The notes beneath the pieces are model-generated. The model had not been told where the DNA came from, made no database searches, and was given only the letters and a program-made list of their open reading frames with translations. Below are positions 46,116 to 61,736 of a stretch of DNA of 64,000 bases, one piece after another. Source of the DNA: Deuterostichococcus epilithicus (taxonomy: Eukaryota; Chlorophyta; Trebouxiophyceae; Prasiolales; Stichococcaceae). Position numbers and translations under genes: made by a program. Positions within the stretch are counted from its first letter, which is position 1, and the number at the start of each line of letters is the position of its first letter. The stretch is from the NCBI GenBank assembly GCA_033439295.1, contig JAVTLE010000005.1, positions 310,001 to 374,000 on the forward strand, read 5' to 3'.

Positions 46116-47106
46116 ATGGCTTCCGCAGTGCGAAAGGCGCTTGATGAAGGACGCTCGCTGCCCTGCATTCGCCAGGTTGCAAGGCAACAGCTAGGACTGC
46201 CTTGGTTCGTTCAGCAGCCTTCTCATGCGACACCCCACAGAAGCATGTCCTCGAATGCAGCAAAAAGCTCTGCGGGCGCCAGGTTGTCAATGAGGTGTGA
46301 GTTGACGCAAGCGTTTTGCTCAAAGTCTCGGTGCGCGGCTCCAATGTTGGATGCAGCCATTACATCGCCGATGCTGTCATGCTGCTTCTAGTGAAGAACG
46401 GAACAGTGGCAGACGACCGATTCTTCATGACTCGTCTTTCTGTATCCATCATCAGGCGGTGTGCTACAGTAGGCGCGGCCTTTACCGCGCTTGGCATGGG
46501 TGTTGGATATCATATCACACAAACAGACGAGTCGACCAGCGGGATGCTGCCCATCGCCAACGCAGCGGTGACAGGGCATGCGCCAGCAGCAGGCGCGCCG
46601 CCAGCACCACCGAAGGCAGGAGCGGCATTTGCTACGCCAGGGCGGCCACAGCGGCAGGCATGCATCGCAACACCTGCGGAGCCGCCGCCTCCTGCAGAGC
46701 CCGGCTGGATCGCCAGGCTGACAGGCTACGGCGCAGACTCTGCCGCCGCGGCGACGCAGGAAGCAGCTGGCGGCCAGCAGGACGGCGGCGGCGGCAGCGA
46801 CAGCAGCAGCTCTGGTCCAAAGGCCTGCACATCAGCAGCGGCGGCAGCGGCTGCCAGGGGAACAGGCGGCGATGCGGCAGAGCCGGAGGGCTGGTGGGCC
46901 TGGGTCAAGTCCAACGTGGCACGCGCGCCGGCGCCGGCGCCGCCGGTGTACCTGCCGCTGCCGACGGAAAAGCTGTCTTGCAAGCTGCCCGCCGACAGGT
47001 GAGTCAGAGGTGGACAGCTGATGCAACAGTGGCTCTCTAGGGACGAGATGCACTGCTGACCCTGCTGACCGCGGGCTGCAGCACCAATCTGGCGTGGAAT
47101 GCGTAA
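46116..47106 (+). CDS. Small mitochondrial membrane protein, unrecognised
   Basis: Exons 46116-46294, 46456-46998 and 47082-47106 are in phase and give 248 residues. The first 60 residues are basic and Ser/Gln-rich with no clear acidic bias (MASAVRKALDEGRSLPCIRQ), a plausible mitochondrial presequence. Directly after it a hydrophobic segment, CATVGAAFTALGMGVGY, could span the membrane. The remainder is Ala/Gly/Pro-rich and disordered in character, then WWAWVKSNVARAPAPAP and a short conserved-looking tail KLSCKLPADSTNLAWNA. The last exon encodes only eight residues and the stop. This architecture (presequence, one membrane helix, soluble tail) fits an accessory subunit or assembly factor, but nothing in the sequence names one. 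Confidence 0.65.
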
Positions 47107-47243
47107 GCGCTGTCCCGTGACACGGCAGCTGACATGGCAACACCACGGAAAGCTCCGTCTCATAATGGTGTGGTGGCTGCTTGCATGTCACTTCAACCAC
47201 GCTGCGACATTGAGCCTCATGTGAGCGCTGATTCGCTGGCTTT

Positions 47244-47320
47244 GCCCTGCGCTGGCATGACTCGCTGGCTCATGCCCTGCGCTGGCATGAGCCCTGCGCT
47301 GGAGCCCTGCGCTGGCATGA
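47244..47320 (+). repeat. Tandem repeat upstream of NMNAT
   Basis: gccctgcgctggcatga occurs at 47244, 47274 and 47304, with a truncated copy (gccctgcgctgga) at 47291. The copies are close to 30 bases apart. It lies in the 415-base gap between the mitochondrial protein gene and NMNAT, so it could be promoter or leader sequence of the latter. Confidence 0.9.
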
Positions 47321-50624
<3,304 letters not shown>

Positions 50625-51425
50625 TGAGGACAGTCAATGCCGCCTGTATGGCACTCTAAGCCTGCTGGTTCCGAGTTTTGAGGAGGGTCGCCCGAGCGCC
50701 GGGCAACAGTGGTGTGACAGGCGCTTTGAGAAGTTGGTTAACATGAGCAATGCTCGCTTCTCTTACCGAGTCTAGAGCATTTTTTTTGGTTTGCCGTCCT
50801 GGAACCAATGGGTGCCATGCGCAAATTGCACAAGAGATTCCAGAAACCCAGAGCACAGTCGACAGCTTACATGTCCCCAATCCTTCAAGCACTGCAGAAA
50901 GGCCATCGAAGTACAGGGCTGGCTGGCCTGACACGCACCGCTGCGCTCTGACTGTGCATGCTTGCTCTAGCAATGGTCACCATCTTGGCAGCGCATGAGG
51001 CGGCGCTGGCACCTCCTCGAGAAGATTGGTGAACCGGCCTGGTCGGCCGCATTTCACGCTTGAGGTTGGGCATCGCCGCGATGGACCTGTGATTCGCCTG
51101 TAAGCCGGCCCCATTTAGGTGCACTCTGCGCGATTGTGTTAACAAAGGCAGCCTGATTGCAAGAAGTGGCATCCCAGCATGGCTTGGAATGGAACAGGTG
51201 ATTGTGCAAACATGTGTGTGTCGAGTTCCCTCTAGCTGCATGCCGATGCAGAAAGTACGCATCGAGCCAGAATTGTCGCAGCCTAGGCAAGCCGAATGTG
51301 TCTTGAGGCGTAGAAATTGCGTGATGACACGCAGGCAGAGGGTGTGGCGGGCACGCCTAGGCAAGGAATCGAGATTTACAGATAGACAGTGGTCTGTGTG
51401 CACAAGATCAAAAAGGATTAAGCAC
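50625..51425. other. Intergenic region between convergent genes
   Basis: Holds the two 3' UTRs of NMNAT and the LanC-like gene. No gene or structured element is seen. Confidence 0.5.
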
Positions 51426-54400
51426 CTACAGCTCATAGCCGGGGAAGACGGCGTGCTGCGGGTCCAGCATGTCGACCCAGAAGCACACCGCTCCCGCCAG
51501 CCCCTGAGCACCAGAGGAGGCACCTGATATGACTAGGCACCATGAGCACCATATGAAGTGCTCAGGGAGTTCAGGCACTGAAGGTGAGAGCCAGGCTCGA
51601 CCTTCAGGTATGAACTCATGTTTACAGCGAGGAAGCCAGAAACACACCGCATGCGCTAGGCCCTGGACCGGCAGAAGGACCAGGAGATGCCGAGACGGAA
51701 AAGATTGAGGGCTGCTCAGTGGCAGTGTGCTGGAGGCCTTTGAGCCGGCGCAGCCGGCCGGAAGGGCACCACACCCTCCTGTCGCTTGGATTGCAGCACG
51801 AGCATTTGAGAAATTACATGATTGGCGGCGCTGTCATTCTGGCGCACCCACCTGCAGGCGCGGCGGTAGAACCGCTCTTGGCATGATTGAGCACCCTGGT
51901 GTGGACGCACTGGTTGCATGCGCCACCACCGCTCAAGGACTTGTCCAGCAGAACGGCACGCACCAGCGCACGACAGCTGCTGTGGGCTCGTGGCTGGGCT
52001 GCAACCACTGGCAGGCAGATGCAGAGGTCCGACAAGCCAAATCGCAGAGGTCAGAAGACCAACTAAAGGCCTTCGGACCTCTGTATCTGCTTTGGACCTC
52101 TGCATAGTGTTGCCGGTGTGCGGCAGACGCTCGGATGCTTGGCACACAGGCTTGCGCTCTCAGGCTGCTATCGGGCTGGCGCTGACAACTAATCGGCAGA
52201 TCGAACACTCAGGGGTGTGCGGGGCGCACGCATTCGTCGTGGCAAGTGCCAACAGAAGTGGTTCTTGAAGCGCAGCTGACAAGCATCCCAACCGCAAACA
52301 TCATTTCATTCGCACCTCGAACAGGGATGCCGGCGCATCCGGCACAGGGTACAGCTCCTTCCAGTGGCCGGCGGCAAACAGCGCAAATTGCACCGCCCGC
52401 CGGTAGTGCAGGGCGTCGCCAGTGGCGCGCGCATGCGAGAGCAGAGCGTAGCCGTTCCCGGACATGCCGTGGCACAGCCCCACCCCCTGGGGTCAGGTAC
52501 CAGCAGTCAGTAGCGTCTCAATTGCGGCCGCCTAATGATGGCCAGCTTGCAATGCGCAGGAGCAGACCTGGCCAAGGAAGTGCACGACAGCCACTACTGA
52601 CCTGCCGGCTGCAAGCTTTGCCAGCGATGCAAGCTCAGCTTAAGTTCCTCAGGAGATGGCACGAGAGGCGCTGACAGATGGGCAGTGCAGTTGCTGGTCT
52701 CATGGAAATTTGCATGGGCATGCCGGACCAGTTTACGATTTCGTGGCTTGCCAGGCCTGCAATTGAATTGCCAAACAGCGCAGCAACTAGCAACTGGCGC
52801 GTATTTTGCAGCCCTCGAACATGATTCAACGAGCCTCAGAGGGCTGCCTGCTGCAACGGGTCGACTGGCAGACGGCACAGGGACCACATGGACTACATGA
52901 GGCCAGCACGTGTGGCAGCATCAGGCAAGGACTCCTGCTCATCCCTCTGCCGCTGCCTGTCACGCCCACTGGAGCTCGGCTGTACGTGCGCCTGTGCAGC
53001 CGCTGCCCGCGCACAGCAACAGTTGGCACAACTACCGGCCGCCTCAGGGGAGGCGATTGGCCCTGTGCATCAACTACCACGTTCGCCCCGCTGCATGAGT
53101 CAAATCGCTGCTTCCACGTGCAGAGCGGCACCAGAGACGATATCCAGTTGGAAGAGGCTTGATATATGAGGTGAACACATAAAAACCTTGCGCAGCAGGC
53201 CACGCCGCCAGATGACGTCCGCCGCGCGGTCGCCGGCCGCATGCCACTCCGGCCGCGGCCCTAGCACCCGCTGCGCGGCCGCCAGCATCGGCAGCAGCCC
53301 GGCGGCGCCATGGCACCAGGACACCAGCCTGCCGGGAGCAGGTGCAGATATCAGATATATCAGATGTCTGATACCAGATTCCTGATATCTGATATTTGAT
53401 GAGATATGTGCTGGGGGGTGCGAAAGGTAGGATGGCACACAGCATGACAGCTGTGCGGCAGCGACAGAGATTCTGCGGGCTGCGAGAGTGCTGTTTCTGA
53501 TCGCTGGGCTGCTACCTATGGGAGGCACTGACAGCAACCGATGCAAGACACACACACACACGGATGGGTGCTGCTGGAAACGATGGCAGCGCTGCCGCTG
53601 AGCTGCGCAAGTTGCAACAGCCTGTGCATGGCGGCACAGGCTCTTTGCCCCTTGGGCTGCAGTTTGCGCAATCTGCTTCTACCACGAGCTTACTTGTACC
53701 ATGACAGCCAAAGTAAAAAGTTGGTCACCTGTCGCTATTGCTGCCGAGGGATGAGGGCAGATTGCCGCTGGGGAGCGTGAGCTCTAGCAGGCCATCCACC
53801 GCCTGCCGCACCGCCGCCGCCGCCGCCTGCCGGTCCCGCTCCCCGTCGGGCTGCGCCGCCGCCGGCGCCGCCAGCCCGTCCCTAGATGACGGAGCCGCCC
53901 GCCCGGCGGCAGCAGCCGCATCCCTGGCAGCAGCCGCCGCCGCCTGTGGCCCCGCCGCCGGTGCCGCGCAGCCGCCGGTGTCTGCGTCACCGTCGCCGGG
54001 AGGCGCGCCGCCGCTGGCAACCACGGCTTCGTTGCCGGCAGCTGCTGCAGGCGCCGCCTCCAGCCAGAGCAGCAGCGCCTGCAGGATGCCGGCGGTGCCG
54101 TGCGCACCGCCGAGGTACCACTTCCCGTGCCAGCAGTACGTCATGCCCCGGCTGCGCGGCGTGCCCGGCACGTTGACGTTGCGCTGGCCTGCAGGTCCAG
54201 CACGATCAGTTGTGCATCTGAGATCGCGCAGCTGGCTAGGAGCCAGCAGAGGACACCCTGTACAAGTGGAACAGTGCCAAGAGCGCTTTAATAGAGCGGG
54301 GCGCTGGTCAATGAGTGATGCACCTGGAGCTGGAGGGCCAGCAAGACGGACCGATACAGGCTGACGCTTGCGCTCTCGTCAGCAGCAGGCCGCATGCAGC

Positions 54401-56687
54401 CGTCAGCAATGTCAGGCCGTCGCTCATAACCCAGTACTGTTTTGATATGCTAACTTTCGCTGGCGTGCCAGACCGTGCACATTTTCTGCAACTGCGTCTG
54501 TCCGAGAGGGTGTACAGGGTGGAAGGAGCAAGGTGCGCCTGTCTCCAGGATCTGGGCAGCAATGCGGCATGCGGCCGCGGCACCGGCGCCAGCCCTGCTG
54601 CCGCCAGCTTGCGGGCCGTCAGCATGCTGCTGAGCATACAGCAGGGCGAAGAGGTAGCCGGCCCGGCCGTAGAGCAACTCGCACTCCTGCGGCGGCAGCG
54701 CCGCCACCACCGGTTCATAGGACTCCAGCTCCTGCCAAAGGTACGGATTTAGGTGTCGAGATTTACTCAAATATGTCCTCAGGTCGCTCAAAAATGTCTG
54801 TCCGATGTCTCGCAAGTTGGAAGCGGCAGCGTCACCGGCTCGGAAAACAGTCTTGTAGCGCCTGCAAGTAGTCAGGGGTTTACAACTCGCAACATTTGAC
54901 TTTCACTGCTCGTTCAATCGTGGGCACTGCTCTTTCAGCTGGCTGCTGCCTGGCTCACGGTGGCAGCAGCGGTGCACTCTGGCACGAATGCTCGCAATTT
55001 TCTGCGCATCAGGTTGCAGAAGCAAAGTTGGCCAGACAATCGGCCAGTCATTGCCCTGCTGCATGTGCTCGCCATGGCGATTATTGACAGCTGTCCAAAG
55101 CAGCTCATGGCATGGCGACAGCAGCGAGCATGGGCCCCCGAGCCTAAGTCCGCCCACGGCCGGGCAATGCCCAGTGCGCTAACACGACACCAGAGGCCAG
55201 GGCGCACATTCTCACGGCTGCCGTCACCGCCCCTGTGGCGCGCGCCTCGACCTCTCGTCAGCGCAACAAGGCGTAGGGTGCCGCAATCTTGCAGCTGAAA
55301 GATTTGGCCTTCAGGATATCACCCGGCGTGCTGCCATGGCCTCCGGCAGCCGCCCTGCCGCCGCCAGCAGCGCGGCACACACCGCCAGACCGCCGGGGCG
55401 GCCCTCCAGGAAGGTCGTGCGCCCGTGGCGGGCCCCCGGTGGCGGCAGCTCCGCCACAGCGCCCTCTGCATGCAGCAGGCCCCGCAGCACCGCCGCCTGC
55501 ATGCAGCGGAGCACGCGCATCATGCCGCGCAGCAGACTTGCAGACCGCATTGTGTAGTCCTCCTGCTCACATCTGCATAGGGGTGTCCAGGTGCCAGCGT
55601 TCAATCCCCCATCCCCAAGTCATGGAATGCAGTCATTCCATGGGTCAGGATAAGGTCCAACTGAAGGATGGACCAAAGGACGCCAGGTGAAGGGTCCTTG
55701 CAGAGTTCGTGACACCCTGTGTGATAGCTTGTTCAGGCCAGCCTAGAAGGTCATCAACCAGCTTGCTATTTGTGTGCTGTGCTGTGCGAATTGTGCTGTG
55801 CAAATTTGCACACGAGCACACCACTCGACTGCCCCGCTTGTCCGAATCCGGCAACGTAAGCAATTGCACACGCAGCACGAATTCGGTGGAAAGTGGGGAC
55901 ATCGTTCCGACCCGAGCCTTGGCATTCGAGCTGTTCAAGCAATATTGCGGTACAGCAAGTTCATTAAGCAGTCGAAGGGACACACAATAGCATACAGCGC
56001 ATGCACATGCAGTACCGCCCAGCATGCAATGGCTGCAGCAACATCGGGTGGTTTGGCAACAAACACTCCTCTCTGCTGTTCACATGCAGAGTCAGTGCAG
56101 GCGTGTCCTGGATACCAAATCTTTGAGCTGCACACATGTCTGAGCGGCACACCTCTGGCGTCAGCGGCGAATTGCCACCGGGCGGTGCAGTGGGCAGCGG
56201 CAGCGTACCCCGTCGCAGAGCGTGCGACACGTACAGGTACGCCAGCGCGAGACCGGCTCGCCCGACGTACATGGATCCGCCATGCAATTCTGTATCGCGG
56301 TCACGCTCCAGCACCTGCATCATGGGGTATGGTGCTGCAACATTGGGTTCACACGCAGTCGGATTGCTCTTCGATGAACTGCAGAGCAAGACCTTAGTGC
56401 ATTCCTCGATGAATCACCCCTGGCGCAATATCGGACATATGGCAAACGTTCCTCTGCCAGAAAACCAGACACAGACCGCATGCAGATTCGGCCGGATCAT
56501 GCTGCAACGCCTCTCGAGAAGCTCATATTTAAAAATCTTCATCATCATTCTCAGACAGAGGCTTGCGTCGCACCTGCAATGCGGCGAAGACTGCTTCCGA
56601 AAGGGTGGCTTGGAGTGAGGCTGCATCGGGCAAGCCAGACTCGCTGTCGTCAAGGTCATTCGCAAAGTAGCGTGATAGATCCCCCAT
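51426..56687 (-). CDS. LanC-like (GCR2/LANCL) protein
   Basis: Eukaryotic LanC-like proteins have an alpha/alpha barrel with a zinc site. Animal LANCLs add glutathione to dehydrated residues; plant GCR2 is the closest known relative in layout. Exons in gene order: 56687-56574, 56314-56153, 55562-55323, 54731-54539, 54188-53729, 53328-53187, 52486-52316 and 51503-51426, giving about 518 residues. Barrel Gly motifs: GSMYVGRAGLALAY, FLEGRPGGLAV, ELLYGRAGYLFALL, YLGGAHGTAGILQ. Zinc ligands: Cys in LVSWCHGAAG, and Cys-His in GLCHGMSGNGYA, matching human Cys276, Cys322 and His323. The end GLAGAVCFWVDML...FPGYEL is characteristic. Exon 5 carries an Ala/Gly/Pro insertion of about 90 residues after LQALLLWLEA. 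Exon 4 must end AG|GCGCAC, a GC-AG intron. An ATG at 56693 is an alternative start. Confidence 0.93.
51627..51666 (-). repeat. Decayed copy of start of LanC-like last exon
   Basis: On the minus strand an acceptor-like ccag precedes a frame GLAHAVCFWLPR, matching GLAGAVCFWVDM of the exon starting at 51503. Offset is about 160 bases on the acceptor side. Confidence 0.88.
53340..53405. repeat. AT-rich palindromic cluster in a LanC-like intron
   Basis: Several overlapping copies of atatcagat and its reverse complement atctgatat lie within 65 bases of an otherwise GC-rich intron. They can fold into one or more hairpins. Similar tatcagata blocks occur in allantoate amidohydrolase introns near 59030 and 59550. 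Confidence 0.75.
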
Positions 56688-56693
56688 CACCAT

Positions 56694-57180
56694 ACAAGTG
56701 ACTGCTAGTCGCAAAGGATGCTGCTGCACACCGCAGCTGCTCTAGTTGTCGTGCATGATTGCCGGGAATCGTCCGACAGGTCCACCGCCAAATTACAAAC
56801 CCTGGACACCAGCTGTGCAAACTTTTCACTGATTGTCAACGCGCCCATTTCAGGGAGTACCCAATTGCTAAGGCTGTGATTGGCTGTGTGTAGAAAGAAT
56901 AGGCCTCGATCCGAGAGCCGAAGCAATCAGACGCAAAGAGCAGGCGCAATCCGCGCGACGGCAGAAATCTGAAAGCTTGCATGTACCCAATAACACAACG
57001 GAGCAGGTGCTTTTGATACAGGTCATACTTTCGGTACACTCTGAAGGATTCCGGAGCCTACAAGCTCCAATCACACCCCAGGGGCCTTCGGTCCGGCGAC
57101 AGGGGCAGAAGCCTCCACCCCTCTGATTGCGCTCACTGTTCTGCCGAACGGCGCCCAGCCTGAACAACCTCTGTCAGTTT
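56694..57180. other. Intergenic region
   Basis: About 490 bases between two minus-strand genes: promoter of the LanC-like gene and 3' UTR of allantoate amidohydrolase. No gene is seen. Confidence 0.45.
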
Positions 57181-60100
57181 TCACACCACCTCGGCGTGCA
57201 GGTACGCGAGCAGCGCCGCCGTCGCCGCCGCAACGTCCACGTCATCGACTTTCTCCTCCGGCGAGTGGCTGATGCCGCCATTGCGGCAGCGCACGAACAG
57301 CATGCCCATGGGGCCAGCCTCCGCCATCGCCAGGGCGTCGTGGCCGGCGCCACTGACCAGTTCTGGCAGCTTGGCCGCCGCCGTCGCCAGGGAGCCCGCA
57401 TCTGGCTCCGCGGCGCCCGCCGCTGCCTGCCCGAATGCTGCTGCCGTTGGCTGGGCTGCTTGTGTCGCTACATTGGCCGAGCCGCCAATAGGGCTGCTGC
57501 CGTCATCGCCGCCGCTGCCGCCGCCGCTGCCGCCAACTTCCTGGATGTGCAAGGAGCAGGCGCCCTCGCTGGCAGTGTCGCTGCCCGCTCGGCAGACACC
57601 CGCTCCCGGTTCCGGACCGCCCTTCCCCTGACAGGCCGCGCCCGCTGGGCAGGCGNCCCCCGCCGCCACCTGCTGCGGCGCCTGGCTGACCCGCGGCACC
57701 CTCTGCGGCTGCGCGGGCTGCTCGGCCAGTAGCGGCGGAGCCGCTGTGTCAGCGTCGGCACCCGCCAGCGCCCGCCGCAGCAGCGGTGCCGACGCGGCGG
57801 CCGCCGCCGACAGGCCACTGATGATGCGCGGGTCGCACTGCGTCGCCGGCGCGTCGTGCACCCTGTCCACATGGCAGGCGATGCCACGCCTGCACCGGAG
57901 GTTTTGGCAACATGAACATCTGGAGTGGCTCCAGCAGCGGCAGCGACACATCGACAACATGGCTTTAGCTGATGCAGACCTGCCAACGGCGCAAGTAGCC
58001 CATTGCAGCGGGCTCAGCAGATCACATTCACTCCATCATGCAAAGGCATGGCGATCTGCGCTTGCGATAGAGTTTGCCACCAGTGCTCTGATCGCTGGAG
58101 CCGTACAGAGCGGGCGCCTTCCGGCTGCCCGTCCCTGCCAACAGGGCAGCAGTGCTGTCCAACTTCACACCAAAAGCCCCACAGCAGACTCCTACAGCAG
58201 ACCAAGCCAGGGAAACCACCATAGGAACTCTGCGGGGCAGAATCACCAGGTGCACAGGGAGGCAATGCTGGCGGTCGCGTCCGCTACCACCATCCTATTA
58301 CCCCAAACCACGAAAAGCGCCCCGCGAGGCGGTTTCACCTGGTGCACAGGGCGGCGCTGCCGGCGGTCGTTGCAACCCCTGCAGCACAACCAGTCCCGGA
58401 AAGTCAACATGATGATTTTCACCTGGTGCACAGGGCGGCGATGCTGGCGGTCACGTCTGCCACGACCGCCTCCCTCACGCCGTCCGCACGGCAGCGGATG
58501 TCGACCGTGAAGTTTGCGGACCCCGGGATGACGTTGGAAGCGCCCGGCCAGATGGCGGCGGACCCGACGGTGCACACCAGATTGTCCTCCGTTGTGAAGC
58601 CTGCGGGATGACAGATGCCAGACTAGATGTCACCTTATTGCAGACCTGTTTGCTGCTGTGAAGCCTGCAGATTGACATGTGCCAGGCTGCTTGGGGGCTG
58701 ACTGCAGCGGATGCCAGCATAGGCTCGCGTCGGAATACGCGGCATGCCGGCGAAGGCCAATCACGGGTGTCGGCACATCCTGGTGCCTTCTTCCATGCAA
58801 AAGGCCGCTCAAATGGGTAATTTATCATCCGCTGACGTGGGAGCTCAATGAATTTGATTCTGCTATATACGATGTCGGCACCTTCGAGCTGTGCGCCTGC
58901 ATGGCGCCCGCCGCCGCAGCGGCGCTCCAGCAGCGAGATGGCCTCCGCGGCTGCTGCCAGCGGGTCCCGCCGCAGCACCATTGGCACCGTGCCCGCGTGC
59001 CCCTGCGCACAGATACTGGCTGGTTAAATATCAGATACATCGACAATGAACAATGATTGTCGAATCATGAAAATTTCGATTGGCTGATTACAACGAGGAT
59101 TGGCTTATTTGGACATCGTATCAGACGGTCGGGTAGCAACACGCCCCAGCTTGCGGCCGCTGCCATTGGGTGTGAACTGCCGTGCCCGCATTGGGCGGAT
59201 CCCGTGCGCGCCCAGGGGCTCTCCTCGCTAGAGGTGGTAACACACGACTGAGAAACCATCTGCCCTGCCACGAAAACCAGTTCTCAACAGCTGACACGCT
59301 AACTCAGTGTGCTGCACTGTTGCACCCTGTTCTGCTAGCGGCAGGAGCCGCCCGGTCTCTGGACACCCACCTGGCTGCCAGAGATGGACACGGACAGCCG
59401 CGTCTGCCCTGAGATGGCGGCCACCGGCGCCAGCGCCAGCGCCAGCGCCTCCAGCACAGGGCCCTGCTCCATGTGCAACTCCACATACCTGAGTCGAGTA
59501 CAAGAGTGAGAAGAATGATGCTACGACAAGAATGAATGGTAGCAGACGGTCTGATATCAAATGGGTGGCCCAGATCAAATAAGTGGCCTAGTGTCACGAT
59601 GGGCGCCGGCGCCGGCGCCGGCGCCTCCAACATGAGGCCCTAGTCCATGTGCAAATCCACAGACCAGGACCAACGCAGAAAGCATAGTCGGTTTATGACT
59701 GCAGAATGTGCAAGGACATCTCAACCCTCCACTCGCGATCATCAGCAGCGCCAGCAGCTTGAGCACAGGGCTTTGACCCATGTGCACCACCATGTGGCTG
59801 CGTCATGAACGATAAAACGGTCCTGGAATGGAGTGCTGCCCTGGATCGTTGATCACCCCAGCGTGGTTCCTTTCACTTCGTTTAGCCTCGAATTTCAATG
59901 TACTCACCTTGGTGGCTTGTAAGGGTGGCAGTCGCAGGCTGACCTCGCTTTCACTCAAGAAGCAGAAGCTGCACCCTCAACACACTCTGCCTCGGTTACA
60001 AAAGCAGCGGTGAGGGTCCAGCTGTGCACCCGCGGATGCGCTCGCGCGGCACTGCGATGTTGGCGATGGCGGCCGGCGACGCGTCGAAGCCGTGCATCGA

Positions 60101-61736
60101 CAGCACCTCCGCCAGCGAGCGGCCAGCCTTGTCGCTGGCTGCCAGCAGGCCGTTGCTGAGCAGCGCACCCGCCACCGCGCGGCTGCCCAGGAACGTCGTC
60201 CCGAACCTGCGTGGCGTACGTGTTTCCGGTCAGGGACCAGTGCTCAGGAATGGGACCCGCACTGGACTGTCGAGCTGCGCAGCACCGGGGGCTGTGCACT
60301 CTCGACAGCATGGATCATCAGCCTCTCCCTCCATCGTGCGTCGCTCTGCATTCGCCTCGTAGACGCCGCGTCCGTCACCAGGTGTTGTACAGGGGGAGAC
60401 ATGGGGTTCTTGCGCGCCTGAGGCCCTCCTCGTCGCAGAAGGCGATGACCTCCACCGGGGCACGCAGCAGCGGCGGCGCGCCCGCTGTCTCCAGTGCCTG
60501 CGGCAGGGGCAGCAGGATATGGATCGCCAGGAGCTGCAGTCAGGAGTGCAGCCAACACCGGCCAGCCAGAGCTCGGGTCTGACACAGATAGCAGGCTGCT
60601 GAGGCTAGGCACGTCAGTCAGCGGGGCATTCGTGTGATACGGCATGCAGTAGCCTTTGGCGGACGGAATCCACCGACTTGGTCAGAGATTCGCTAATTTG
60701 GTCACAAGCGTTCACGCAAACAGCTTGGCTATTGGCCAATGCCGGCGCGCCTTGTGCAGGTTGGCGCCGTTGGCCAAGAGGCCCGGCAGCTGCCCTGCAG
60801 TCACCGCGCCCGCCCGCAGCGCTGCGCCCAGCATGGCCGCCTTCACGGCGGCAATGCCTGCACACACGCAACGATCCCAGGACACGATCAACCACAGACA
60901 GCGACAGAGGATTCCAGTGCCCAAAAGCAGACATGCCAGGCGTGGGCTAGGGTACGAGCTGTGAGCCTGGGGCACTGCGCAGCAGGACATGTATGAAGCC
61001 AGGCTGTACACACAGCATCAGAGGTGATCACACCAGGATACAGGAGCAGGTGTCCGCCGCCCTGCCTCACCCACGATGATGCCCATGGCACCGTCGTACA
61101 TGCCGGCGTCGTAGACGGTGTCGTAGTGGGACCCAATGAGCAGCGCCGGCGCCGCAGGGTCGGGCCCTTCCACGCGGCCATGCACGTTGCCAACCGCGTC
61201 CTGCCAGGTCAGCATGCCCGCCTCCCGCATCCACCGCCGGATCTGCGCGGCGCCAGGGACCTCAGCTGGCATGCTGTGCGCCCACAGTGCTCGCCACTGA
61301 CCAGATTGGAGGCAGCTGCCCGCTTCTGCATCTGTGCTGTGAGCCACTTGCCAGAACCGCTCTGCTGATTGCAGGCCGCCGGGAGCGTCTGAGAGGCCAT
61401 TCCTAAGGTGACGATCGCACCAGGGAGGCTGCTCGCAAGTGCGCGGGGCTCAGGAAGGTGCGGACCAGGGCGCCGTCCACGTCGCTGATCTGTGGCAGCG
61501 CTACATATCCGAGTTGCACAAGTGCCTTTTGATGGACATTGCTGTTGTACCTATTCACATGCATAGACATGTGCCACTGCCTGGCTTGTGCCATCGCCAG
61601 TACGCATCCACCACACACACTGTTGCATCGCCCATTGGCAGCGCGGCACTTGAGACGCTTACTTTGCCGAGGATTCGGATGTGCTCCACGGGCTCCTTGA
61701 ACAGCAATTGATGCAGAAGCGCATCATCAAGGCCGC
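57181..61736 (-). CDS. AAH: Allantoate amidohydrolase-like M20 family enzyme (first exon unresolved)
   Basis: Metal-dependent hydrolase of ureide (purine) breakdown that releases ammonia from allantoate. Plant ureidoglycolate amidohydrolase is closely related and not excluded. Exons in gene order: 61736-61663, 61489-61421, 61242-61071, 60857-60751, 60497-60418, 60206-60030, 59488-59371, 59002-58897, 58600-58423 and 57889-57181, about 595 residues in phase. Metal-binding motifs in order: IGSHYDTV, DAGMYDGAMG, VIAFCDEEGLRFGTTFLGSR, YVELHMEQGPVLE and SGAGHDALAMA, then MLFVRCRNGGISHSP. RTFLSPAHLRAASLIRRWM and the lid segment GHAGTVPMVLRRDPL also fit. The last exon has a low-complexity insertion of about 130 residues before the GAGHD motif; one N lies inside it. 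The first listed exon starts in phase 1, so a leader exon (probably with a targeting signal) lies upstream and was not found. Three introns need GC donors (58896, 60417, 60750). Confidence 0.9.
58244..58372 (-). repeat. Two decayed copies of 3' end and donor of AAH exon 58423-58600
   Basis: The exon end encodes VTASIAALCTR before GTGA. On the donor side the same stretch (caccaggtgcacagggaggc and cacctggtgcacagggcggc on the plus strand) recurs at 58244-58282 and 58335-58372. Shared gtgcac cores are spaced 85 and 91 bases, so there are three near-regular copies, each followed by a GTGA donor. Confidence 0.93.
59596..59661 (-). repeat. Decayed copy of start of AAH exon 59371-59488
   Basis: On the minus strand it reads VDLHMD, a stop, then GLMLEAPAPAPAPIV against VELHMEQGPVLEALALALAPVA. 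The stop codon and the change of the ALA run to an APA run show it is not coding. Confidence 0.9.
59738..59793 (-). repeat. Second decayed copy of start of AAH exon 59371-59488
   Basis: On the minus strand it reads MVVHMGQSPVLKLLALLMIA, again matching YVELHMEQGPVLEALALAL. It is further from the exon and more diverged than the copy at 59596. Confidence 0.82.
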
